This document shows, piece after piece, positions 1-5,449 of a DNA stretch of 5,449 bases. The number at the start of each line of letters is the position of its first letter. Position 1 is the stretch's first letter. This DNA comes from CAYWBI01 sp964456445. GTDB lineage: Bacteria > Calditrichota > Calditrichia > Calditrichales > J004. The stretch is from assembly GCA_964456445.1 (NCBI GenBank), contig CAYWBI010000228.1, forward strand, positions 1 to 5,449, given 5' to 3'. The position numbers and the translations under genes were made by a program. A model generated the notes under the pieces. It saw only the letters and a program-made list of their open reading frames with translations. It was not told the DNA's origin and made no database searches.

Positions 1-1
1 G

Positions 2-1516
2 TTGTCCGCTATATCCAACCGATTGTTAAATGTAACATACCAGCTTTATCAAAAGACAAAGGCGCCCACTTATAAAAATGAGATGTTCAAATTATCCGAG
101 CAGAATAGATCTCGCTTGCTTTATCGTTCACTCTTACAAGTCCGGGCCAAAAAAACAGCTGGGGTCCCGGATTCGTTATTAAACCGACTGAATGAACTGA
201 GGCAGGATCAAAATATTGTAAAGCAAAAAATATTACAGGAAAGTGTAGATAAAACTAAAAGTGACACGGTTAAAATACGTAATTATCAAAATAGGTTATT
301 TAGTATAAATGAACGTTTGGATAATCTGGTTAAAAATATTCGTTTGCAATATCCCCGCTATAATGTAATGGTTGATGGCAGTGCTGTCACTACAATCCCT
401 GCTGTTCAAAAAAAGATGGATGAACGTACATCATTGGTGGAATTTGGGATAACGGACAGCGTTCTTTTTACGCTTGTGGTTTCTAAGGAAAGTTTTGATG
501 TAATAGCCACGCCAATCGATAGCCTTTTCCACCCCCACATCCGTAGTTTCTTAAAATCCTTGAGAAGATATGATAAACTAAAATGGGAACGTAATAATCG
601 ATTTGTTTACAGGAAAGTTATCAAACCATTTATCCATTCTATCAAAAGTGGGCGCCATTTGGTAATCATTCCCGATGGTATCCTGTCACGCTTTCCGTTT
701 GAAGCGGTAAAGATGCCTGATGAAAGCTATCTTATTGAAAAATATGATATATCCTATCACAATTCCGCGACCCTGTGGTTGATGAAAAATAAACATAAAA
801 ATCATTCCCCGGAAGGGTTTGCAGGGTTTGCACCTGTTTTTAACAGTCAAAACAGCCGGGAGAATGCGTTGGCTGCCTGGGTAGATTTGTTCCGTTCTGG
901 CGATAGTACCGTTTGGCGCTCGGTAACCAGGGATGGGCGTGTATTTAATCCCCTGCCTTTTAGCAAACAGGAAGTTACCGATATTGCAAAAATATGCCTG
1001 CAAAACCGTTTAAAGCCAGAGTTGTTTATTGAAAATCAAGCATCGGAAGAAGCGTTTAAAAAGAATTCCAAAAACAAAAAGTTTATTCATTTGGCAACCC
1101 ATGGCATCATTGATGAAGAATATCCGGGTTTATCGGGTTTGGTTTTTTCACAACTGGCCAAAAAAGACTCGCTTAGTGACGGTGTCCTTTATTCAGGGGA
1201 AATATACAATCTTGATCTAAATGCCGATCTGCTGGTGTTAAGCGCTTGTGAAAGCGGTTTGGGGAAACAGGTGGCGGGTGAAGGGGCGCTTTCCCTGACC
1301 CGGGGGTTTTTGTATGCCGGTGTGCGGAATGTGGTCGTCTCTTTATGGAAAATTTCCGATAAACAGACAGCCGGGCTTATGATTGATTTTTACCGTAATA
1401 TTTTTAATGGATATACTTTTGCAAAAGCATTGCGTTTAGCCAAGTTAAGCAGGCTAAAGATAGCCAACACTTCTTTTCCACGTAACTGGGCCGGATTTGT
1501 TTTGATTGGGAAATAA
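2..1516 (+). CDS. CHAT-domain (caspase-like) protein, C-terminal part; 5' end outside the window
   Basis: The reading frame is open at the left edge, so the 504 visible residues are probably the C-terminal part of a longer protein. The TTG at base 2 is unlikely to be the true start. Residues about 30-115 are helical and charged (for example LSEQNRSRLLYRSLLQVRAK, then LLNRLNELRQDQ). They resemble the linker that follows TPR repeats in TPR-CHAT proteins. The CHAT domain covers about residues 140-504. It includes HLVIIPDGILSRFPFEAV (about 220-237), the catalytic-His motif HLATHG (His367) and the catalytic-Cys motif LSACESGLG (Cys416). It then shows GEGALSLTRGFLYAGVRNVV and SLWKISDKQT, and ends with the typical NWAGFVLIGK. 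Both dyad residues are present, so a peptidase of the separase/caspase fold is expected, probably cytoplasmic. Known CHAT proteins act in programmed proteolysis, for example the TPR-CHAT subunit of type III-E CRISPR. The substrate here is unknown. The stop lies 155 bases before the sigma-factor gene. Family assignment is confident; biological role is not. Confidence 0.9.
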   Translation: MSAISNRLLNVTYQLYQKTKAPTYKNEMFKLSEQNRSRLLYRSLLQVRAKKTAGVPDSLLNRLNELRQDQNIVKQKILQESVDKTKSDTVKIRNYQNRLFSINERLDNLVKNIRLQYPRYNVMVDGSAVTTIPAVQKKMDERTSLVEFGITDSVLFTLVVSKESFDVIATPIDSLFHPHIRSFLKSLRRYDKLKWERNNRFVYRKVIKPFIHSIKSGRHLVIIPDGILSRFPFEAVKMPDESYLIEKYDISYHNSATLWLMKNKHKNHSPEGFAGFAPVFNSQNSRENALAAWVDLFRSGDSTVWRSVTRDGRVFNPLPFSKQEVTDIAKICLQNRLKPELFIENQASEEAFKKNSKNKKFIHLATHGIIDEEYPGLSGLVFSQLAKKDSLSDGVLYSGEIYNLDLNADLLVLSACESGLGKQVAGEGALSLTRGFLYAGVRNVVVSLWKISDKQTAGLMIDFYRNIFNGYTFAKALRLAKLSRLKIANTSFPRNWAGFVLIGK

Positions 1517-1554
1517 TTTTTTCCATTTTTCTGACTCGTTCGCATATATGTACT

Positions 1555-1588
1555 GTTGTGATGGCATTGATAAGCCATTATGATTTTT
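1555..1588 (+). terminator. Possible Rho-independent terminator after the CHAT gene
   Basis: An inverted repeat lies 38 bases after the CHAT stop. TGATGGC (1559-1565) pairs with GCCATTA (1574-1580) around an 8-base loop. The stem can be extended outward by wobble pairs to 1555/1584. A run of five T follows (1584-1588). The stem is short and contains several G-U pairs, so termination would be weak. The same bases overlap a promoter-like pair of hexamers, and both readings cannot be taken as proven. Confidence 0.35.
1556..1584 (+). promoter_or_regulatory. Possible sigma-70-type promoter for the sigma-factor/activator pair
   Basis: TTGTGA (1556-1561) and TATGAT (1579-1584) are separated by exactly 17 bases. 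They match 4/6 and 5/6 of the housekeeping -35 and -10 consensus. Transcription would begin near 1591 and give a leader of about 80 bases. A second, weaker choice is TTTACA (1586-1591) with TATTTT (1609-1614), also at a spacing of 17. The gap is AT-rich, so chance matches are easy to find. If the host uses Bacteroidota-type promoters, this consensus would not apply. Confidence 0.25.
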
Positions 1589-1671
1589 ACACGAAATATT
1601 AAGAAATATATTTTTATAAAATGTCACATTCAACAGATTTTGTATGTCTAATAAAATAGAAGCCTAAAAGA

Positions 1672-2472
1672 ATGCATACATCATTGGAAACATTGGTCAG
1701 GGAAGCAAATTCCGGAAATAAAAAATCACTTGAATTCTTGATACTGGATATCCAGGATTTTATCTATAACTTATCTTTAAAGATGTTACTCTTTCCGGAT
1801 GATGCAAAAGACGCCACTCAGGAAATTTTAATAAAGATCATTACGCATTTAAGCACATTTAAATATAAAAGTAAGTTTACGACCTGGGCCTATAAAATTG
1901 CCATCAATTACCTCATAAACCATCAAGGGAAATTATCGAAAGAATTTGCCATGCCCTTTGACAAGTATTCAGAACTTATCGATTCCGGGCATTCCAATAT
2001 GGTGACTCATGCCAAAAATGATGGCGAACTGGCTTTGCTGGAGGAAGAAGTAAAGGTGAGTTGTACACAAGGATTGTTGCTTTGTTTGAGTAAGACGGAT
2101 CAAATGGTTTACATTTTAAGCGAGGTACTGGAATTTAATAGCATGGAGGGCGCTGAGATATTAAATATCTCACCACAAAATTTTAGAAAAAAACTTTCAC
2201 GCTCCAGAAAAAAGATCCGTAGTTTTTTGCAAAATAAATGCGGGATTGTAAATCCGCATAATTCTTGTCGGTGTAATAAAAAAATCGATTTCCTGATAAA
2301 TATAGGTTTGTTTGATCCTAAACATTTAAGATTTGCCAATTATACCGGCCGAAGTATTGATATGGTTGGGAAGTTGGAAAAACTGGAACGTGATGTTGCC
2401 ATATATCGATCGGTTCTCAAATTTCCGGCGCCCAAGGATTTAGTTGAACGCTTGATGCGCATTGTAGCTTAA
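1672..2472 (+). CDS. ECF-like RNA polymerase sigma factor (sigma-70 family) with Cys-containing C-terminal extension
   Basis: This 266-residue protein has the two-domain plan of an extracytoplasmic-function sigma factor. Region 2 spans about residues 12-85, with DDAKDATQEILIKI (43-56) and FTTWAYKIAINYLINH (69-84), the usual core-binding and -10-recognition helices. A variable linker follows (about 86-130). Region 4 spans about 132-187, with the -35-binding helix-turn-helix at GAEILNISPQNFRKKLSRSR (160-179). The protein then continues about 80 residues beyond the end of a minimal ECF factor (usually under 200 residues in total). The extension opens with CGIVNPHNSCRC (Cys190, Cys199, Cys201) and is otherwise helical. 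I recall similar C-G-x-x-N-P-x-x-x-C-x-C tails in other ECF-like factors; the function is unknown to me and metal or redox binding is only a guess. ATG 1672 is the first usable start, because an in-frame upstream ATG at 1621 runs into a stop. The Shine-Dalgarno site is weak. No anti-sigma gene is visible nearby. The activator gene starts 28 bases after the stop, so the two are likely co-transcribed. Confidence 0.9.
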   Translation: MHTSLETLVREANSGNKKSLEFLILDIQDFIYNLSLKMLLFPDDAKDATQEILIKIITHLSTFKYKSKFTTWAYKIAINYLINHQGKLSKEFAMPFDKYSELIDSGHSNMVTHAKNDGELALLEEEVKVSCTQGLLLCLSKTDQMVYILSEVLEFNSMEGAEILNISPQNFRKKLSRSRKKIRSFLQNKCGIVNPHNSCRCNKKIDFLINIGLFDPKHLRFANYTGRSIDMVGKLEKLERDVAIYRSVLKFPAPKDLVERLMRIVA

Positions 2473-2500
2473 ATTTTAAATAAAAAAGTGGCTTGTAAAT

Positions 2501-4732
2501 ATGGATTTAACAAGAGGCTATATCGTGAACGAAAAAAGACCACTCTCTCAAATAGAAATCTTACATCAAATTTCCAAACTGACGAATCATTACACGGATT
2601 CCATATTACCGTTGGACCTGTTGACGGATTTACTTAAAAAGCTATATCTGCTTTTTTTGCCCGCTGACGAGACCCGTTTTATAACACTGCAATGCTTTTC
2701 GCCGCAGGGGAATGGCCTTTTACAAAGAATGCGCGATATCCCGTCCGTACTTAATGGGAAGGTCATCCCCGGGGATAAAGTCCCTCTGTTTTTGAAAGAA
2801 ATAATTCTTTTTTTATCCGCCACACAACTCATCAATAAAACTTCCGAAGAAGGCGTGGCAAATATAATTTCCTTGTTCGGGGATAAATTTATTATTGAAA
2901 CCGAAAGTATCGATGGTCTTGCAAGCACTGAAATAAATGTGAGCTATAAGCCGGTTTTTAACACCTTATCCATTCAAATACCGCATTTGTTTAAACATGA
3001 AACAATTCCATCTTTTTTCAGCTTTGTGGATGAAGCCCTAAAACATATCCAAATTTCATCCTTGCCGGATGAGGCCATGCTTGTTGAAGGAAAACGGTTG
3101 GACGCCCTCATTGGCGAAATTATGACTTCTCCGGAATTAAAGGCATTTGCCGGTTTTGTTGAGTCCTTTCTTGCCCGTGATGATATCCGTCTTATGCGTG
3201 AAAAGATAGCCGGTTCGGTCACAAAAATTGAAGGTCAGCTTGGTGTAAATTTTCCAATGGAAAGGATTGATCTTTTTTGCAAAACAATCCTGTTGCATAG
3301 TTTGTTTAAACCGTCCCGCTATAGTTATCAGGTTGTGGTTACCCGCAAGGATGCCCTGGATGCGCCTTATTATTATGGAACAATCCTTTTTAACAGCAAC
3401 CAACCTTTTCCACTCGATCGGCTAAACGCATTTCATATCGGCGTAAACATGTCGCTTTCCGCGATAAACAATGCGGCTCGTTTGAAACGCAAACAGATTT
3501 CCGGTACTCACCAAAAAACTCCGGTTGGACCTTTTCATGGCATGGTTGGCGATAGTAAAGAAATACACACGGTTTTTGAAAAAATTGAGAAAGTTTCGCG
3601 TTTTGATACGGACGTATTGATTTTGGGGGAATCCGGTACAGGGAAGGATATGATTGCCCAGGCCATTCATCGGCTGAGTCCGTATAAAGACGGGCCCTTT
3701 ATAGCGGTAAGCTTGTCCGACCGCCCGGACAGCCTGATCGATTCGGAATTGTTTGGACATGAGCGGGGGGCGTTTACCGGAGCGGTTAGCCGAAAGGCGG
3801 GTTATTTTGAACGGGCAGAAGGCGGTACGCTTTTTTTGGATGAAATCTCTCATATCCCGGCAAATATCCAGGCTAAACTTTTACGCGTTTTCCAGTCCAG
3901 AAGCTATGAGCGGGTGGGCGGACATACACCTTTAAAAGCCAATATCCGGATTATTTGTGCCACCAGCGAGGATTTACGCAATAAAGAAATCCGTGAAAGT
4001 CTGGAGTTTCTTGATCCCTTGTATTATCGGTTGGAGCAGTTTGTGATAACGGTTCCATCATTGAGAAAAAGAAAACAGGATATTCCTTTGCTGGTGAGCC
4101 ATTATCTTGAAAAGATGAACGGTGATAACAAGGTCTGTATATCCGATGATGGGATGGACTTTTTGTTGTCCCTGGATTGGCCGGGGAATATCCGGCAACT
4201 TATCGCCAGTTTAAAAAGAGCTTATATCGAATCTTTTGATGATGGATGTATAGAACCCCGACACTTCGAACTGGAATTCGAAAAAAACAACCGCGGCATG
4301 GGCAACCGGAACCTGGAAACCACCTTGCATTATTTACGTCGAAATAATTTTATTATTGACCGCACATTGCATGATATCAACACGAATGCCTTTAAAGTCA
4401 GCCGAAAAACCCTGATCCGCTATACCCGGGAATTGTGTCTGTATTTTCTGTCTGTTTCCGATTGGAATTTAAGCCGGGCCATAAAAGAAATGGCCAGCAA
4501 AGTGGAATTGGAACGCGGCGCGGCCATACGGTATCGTAATTATTTTATCGGCGACAAACGTTCCGTGGGCATTCTGGCACTATTGAACGACCCCTTTTCT
4601 GAAAGAAAAAAAGAATTACAGGGGATGGTGCACAATGAGTTCCGGGAACATTTAAACTTGTTAAAGGGCAAGTTGAAACAGTTTGATATAAGTTGTGACT
4701 CTTGGAATAATATTCTTACGGATTATCTTTAG
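2501..4732 (+). CDS. Sigma-54-dependent transcriptional activator (bacterial enhancer-binding protein, NtrC-type AAA+)
   Basis: This 743-residue protein uses ATP to remodel sigma-54 RNA polymerase at -24/-12 promoters. The AAA+ domain covers about residues 345-595. It shows Walker A GESGTGKD (376-383, Lys382), the sigma-54-contact loop GAFTGA (423-428), and Walker B GGTLFLDE (441-448). Sensor I lies at RIICATSEDL (483-492), LRKRKQDIPLL at 521-531, and sensor II at WPGNIRQL (560-567, Arg565). The usual FRxDLYYRL motif reads FLDPLYYRL (503-511): the first arginine-finger position is Leu504, while Arg510 is kept. Residues 1-340 have no receiver domain and no motif I can name. The stretch 290-330 loosely resembles the end of a GAF sensor domain. 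The C-terminus (about 600-743) is longer than a Fis-type DNA-binding domain and lacks its usual pattern. SRKTLIRYTREL (634-645) could be a recognition helix. ATG 2501 follows the sigma-factor stop by 28 bases, with a poor ribosome site; GTG at 2525 is a less likely alternative. The signal and the targets are unknown. Confidence 0.93.
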   Translation: MDLTRGYIVNEKRPLSQIEILHQISKLTNHYTDSILPLDLLTDLLKKLYLLFLPADETRFITLQCFSPQGNGLLQRMRDIPSVLNGKVIPGDKVPLFLKEIILFLSATQLINKTSEEGVANIISLFGDKFIIETESIDGLASTEINVSYKPVFNTLSIQIPHLFKHETIPSFFSFVDEALKHIQISSLPDEAMLVEGKRLDALIGEIMTSPELKAFAGFVESFLARDDIRLMREKIAGSVTKIEGQLGVNFPMERIDLFCKTILLHSLFKPSRYSYQVVVTRKDALDAPYYYGTILFNSNQPFPLDRLNAFHIGVNMSLSAINNAARLKRKQISGTHQKTPVGPFHGMVGDSKEIHTVFEKIEKVSRFDTDVLILGESGTGKDMIAQAIHRLSPYKDGPFIAVSLSDRPDSLIDSELFGHERGAFTGAVSRKAGYFERAEGGTLFLDEISHIPANIQAKLLRVFQSRSYERVGGHTPLKANIRIICATSEDLRNKEIRESLEFLDPLYYRLEQFVITVPSLRKRKQDIPLLVSHYLEKMNGDNKVCISDDGMDFLLSLDWPGNIRQLIASLKRAYIESFDDGCIEPRHFELEFEKNNRGMGNRNLETTLHYLRRNNFIIDRTLHDINTNAFKVSRKTLIRYTRELCLYFLSVSDWNLSRAIKEMASKVELERGAAIRYRNYFIGDKRSVGILALLNDPFSERKKELQGMVHNEFREHLNLLKGKLKQFDISCDSWNNILTDYL

Positions 4733-4855
4733 TTTTATTTCCCCTGTTTCCATTTCCTACTATAAGGTTGAGCTTTTATCCGTAAAAGGACGGTTTGAAA
4801 CACCTTTTTCAAAAAACGGTTCTTTCCCTTACATTTAGAGCAAAGTTTTTTAGAA

Positions 4856-4868
4856 GTAAATTTACACA
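4856..4868. repeat. 13-bp repeat with palindromic core, copy 1 (candidate activator site)
   Basis: The sequence GTAAATTTACACA occurs here and again, identically, at 4887-4899. Its first ten bases, GTAAATTTAC, are a perfect palindrome, as expected for a dimeric DNA-binding protein. The two copies start 31 bases apart, about three turns of the helix, so they face the same side of the DNA. The binding protein is unknown; the neighbouring sigma-54 activator is the obvious candidate. Confidence 0.6.
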
Positions 4869-4880
4869 CCCGGCATAGCG

Positions 4881-4899
4881 TTACATGTAAATTTACACA
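4881..4899. repeat. Repeat copy 2 with overlapping palindrome (candidate activator site)
   Basis: This copy contains the identical 13 bases at 4887-4899. It is the stronger site, because the palindrome extends to TGTAAATTTACA (4886-4897). A second palindrome, TTACATGTAA (4881-4890), overlaps its left side. A degenerate relative, TTACATTTA, lies at 4829-4837. The cluster looks like an array of operator half-sites upstream of the gene pair at 5025. Confidence 0.55.
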
Positions 4900-4972
4900 T
4901 AAAAAACCGGATAAATATTCTTCTATTCGACATAAACCTTTTAACTCCGCGGAAAAAATATCAAAATGCCTG

Positions 4973-4989
4973 TTGGCATGGTTTGTGAA
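4973..4989 (+). promoter_or_regulatory. Sigma-54-like -24/-12 promoter element
   Basis: The bases TTGGCATG (4973-4980) match the -24 consensus YTGGCACG at seven of eight positions. At the correct distance the -12 part reads GTGAA (4985-4989) against TTGCW, so the G is kept but the almost invariant C is replaced by A. The predicted start is near 5000, about 25 bases before the small gene's ATG. The paired repeats would then be centred near -139 and -108, a normal range for enhancer sites. The imperfect -12 half is the main reason for doubt. Confidence 0.35.
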
Positions 4990-5024
4990 TTATAAAAAGC
5001 AACTCGCTTTCCCGGACATCCTTT

Positions 5025-5201
5025 ATGGGCGCTATCACAATAAAAGAAATCAGACTGCCTGATGGCCGTACCTACAAGGTGAAATGGAATCCGGAAAAAA
5101 AATATATCTATGTAAGCTGGGGTGGCTGGCAATACATAGGCAAGGCGGATTCAGCCCGGGCCGCGGTGGAGCGCGCGCTGGAGTATTTAAGGGAGAGATA
5201 G
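5025..5201 (+). CDS. Small protein of unknown function, 58 residues
   Basis: I do not recognise this family. The frame runs from ATG 5025 to TAG 5199-5201; an upstream in-frame TGA at 4986-4988 excludes a longer form, and no other ATG lies between. The first half alternates polar and hydrophobic residues as in a small beta-sheet: ITIKEIRLPDGRTYKVKW (residues 4-21), then YIYVSWGGWQYIGK (27-40) with three tryptophans in the half. The second half, ADSARAAVERALEYLRER (41-58), is a clear amphipathic helix ending in charged residues. This beta-plus-helix layout and the sensible composition argue for a real gene. It has no signal peptide, no membrane segment and no cysteine, so a soluble cytoplasmic protein is expected. 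The ribosome site is poor (GGA at 5014-5016). It sits 69 bases before the membrane-protein gene and downstream of the sigma-54-like element, so it is probably the first gene of that unit. Possible roles as adaptor, DNA-binding protein or protease substrate are open. Confidence 0.65.
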   Translation: MGAITIKEIRLPDGRTYKVKWNPEKKYIYVSWGGWQYIGKADSARAAVERALEYLRER

Positions 5202-5245
5202 GCATATCGGTAGGATGCCGGTATTTTAACAGGCAAATAAATTTA

Positions 5246-5262
5246 TCCATGTTTTATGGAGG
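5246..5262 (+). promoter_or_regulatory. Strong ribosome binding site partly held in a hairpin
   Basis: GGAGG (5258-5262) lies eight bases before ATG 5271 and is by far the best Shine-Dalgarno site in the window; it fixes that start. TCCAT (5246-5250) is perfectly complementary to ATGGA (5256-5260) across a five-base loop, so the first three bases of the site can be paired. The stem is short, so any effect on translation would be modest. Confidence 0.55.
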
Positions 5263-5270
5263 TTGTTGTC

Positions 5271-5449
5271 ATGAATAATCAGATATTGGAAAAATTAGAA
5301 GAAAAGTTTGTCTTCAAAACGTCACATATTTTTTTCCTTGTTCTCGTCGGCGCGGCGCTGCTGGTTATGGTTGGCAGCACACTGATCTTTTTGTGGGGGA
5401 TTACCCCATCCTTGAAGCCGGGCGTTGAGAAAGCGGAATACCCAGCGGC
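5271..5449 (+). CDS. Membrane-anchored protein of unknown function, N-terminal part; 3' end outside the window
   Basis: The frame starts at ATG 5271, with GGAGG eight bases upstream, and stays open to the right edge, giving 59 visible residues. Residues 1-17 (MNNQILEKLEEKFVFKT) are charged and helical. Residues about 19-43 form one hydrophobic membrane segment, from HIFFLVLVGAALLVMVG to the aromatic edge FLWGI. After it comes a Pro/Gly/Lys-containing stretch (TPSLKPGVEKAEYPA). There is no lipobox or clear signal-peptidase site, so it is more likely a signal anchor than an exported protein. Topology is not certain, but a short cytoplasmic N-terminus with the rest outside the membrane is likely. 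Upstream lies the 58-residue gene, with a 69-base gap holding a small imperfect hairpin (5216-5235). The two may form one operon under the sigma-54-like element. The missing remainder decides the family, so no function is assigned. Confidence 0.75.
   Translation, partial: MNNQILEKLEEKFVFKTSHIFFLVLVGAALLVMVGSTLIFLWGITPSLKPGVEKAEYPA

Larger units (their letters stand above)
4733..5024. other. Intergenic regulatory region between the activator and the small-protein gene
   Basis: I see no convincing gene in these 292 AT-rich bases on either strand. The first part has only weak inverted repeats: CTTTTA/TAAAAG (4773-4788) and TTTGAAA/TTTCAAA (4794-4813). Neither has a GC-rich stem, so there is no clear terminator for the activator gene. 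The middle has two copies of a 13-bp repeat (4856-4868 and 4887-4899). The last part has an 8-bp palindrome TCCGCGGA (4946-4953), a small ATGCC/GGCAT hairpin (4966-4979) and a sigma-54-like element (4973-4989). The length and content suggest a control region rather than decayed coding sequence. Confidence 0.6.

Noticed and set aside
1562..1577. A sigma-54-like TGGCAT...GCC element before the sigma-factor gene
   Set aside because: The GG and GC dinucleotides are one base too close for a -24/-12 promoter, and the bases are better explained as the two arms of a hairpin.
2..2472. A true type III-E CRISPR-associated Csx29/sigma-factor locus
   Set aside because: No CRISPR repeats, effector gene or Csx30-like gene is present in the window; only the general idea of a CHAT protease near a sigma factor is shared.
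3422..3853. A 143-codon open frame on the minus strand inside the activator gene, with other antisense frames at 2590-2928, 2974-3222 and 3137-3403
   Set aside because: They lie opposite the well-conserved activator gene, their translations lack any recognisable domain, and they have no promoter or ribosome-site context. They are antisense shadows.
4773..4813. Terminator for the activator gene
   Set aside because: The inverted repeats here are AT-only or nearly so, and no stable GC-rich stem is followed by a T run. I could not support a terminator call.
4856..4899. CRISPR array or insertion-sequence ends
   Set aside because: There are only two 13-bp copies with an 18-base spacer, no transposase, and no target-site duplication. 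Operator sites are a simpler reading.
5084..5278. A 64-codon + strand frame overlapping the small gene and the start of the membrane gene
   Set aside because: It is out of frame with the 58-residue protein, which has a much more protein-like composition, and it runs into the strong ribosome site of the next gene. The minus-strand frames at 4941-5132 and 5050-5250 were rejected for similar reasons.

Overview
The window holds the 3' part of one gene, two complete regulatory genes, a small complete gene and the 5' end of a membrane-protein gene. All five read on the + strand. The organism cannot be named from this sequence. The DNA is fairly AT-rich (by eye about 40% G+C), with AT-rich gaps and weak Shine-Dalgarno sites before the regulatory genes. 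The mix of a large CHAT protease, a sigma factor with a Cys-rich tail and a sigma-54 activator is typical of environmental Gram-negative bacteria with large regulatory repertoires. A member of the FCB group (Calditrichota, Ignavibacteria or relatives) or a sulfate-reducer-type lineage would fit, but this is a low-confidence guess.

Layout. 2-1516: C-terminal 504 residues of a CHAT-domain (caspase-like) protein with an intact His/Cys dyad; its N-terminus, probably TPR repeats, lies outside the window. 1517-1671: a 155-base gap with a hairpin and a possible sigma-70-type promoter. 1672-2472: an ECF-like sigma-70 family factor with a Cys-containing C-terminal extension. 2501-4732: a sigma-54-dependent activator (bEBP) with an intact GAFTGA loop, an unrecognised 340-residue N-terminal region, one altered arginine-finger position and a non-standard C-terminus. 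4733-5024: a 292-base intergenic region with two copies of a 13-bp repeat with a palindromic core, 31 bp apart, and a sigma-54-like -24/-12 element further downstream. 5025-5201: a 58-residue protein of unknown function. 5271-5449: start of a single-pass membrane protein that runs off the window.

How the genes may work together (inference). A caspase-like protease, an alternative sigma factor and a sigma-54 activator in a row suggest a signal-transduction module in which proteolysis could be linked to transcription. The sigma factor and activator genes are only 28 bases apart and are probably co-transcribed. The paired repeats sit about 110-140 bp upstream of the start predicted from the sigma-54-like element. 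That is the normal place for activator-binding sites, so the bEBP may switch on the small-protein/membrane-protein pair. This is a hypothesis read from sequence layout, not a known system.
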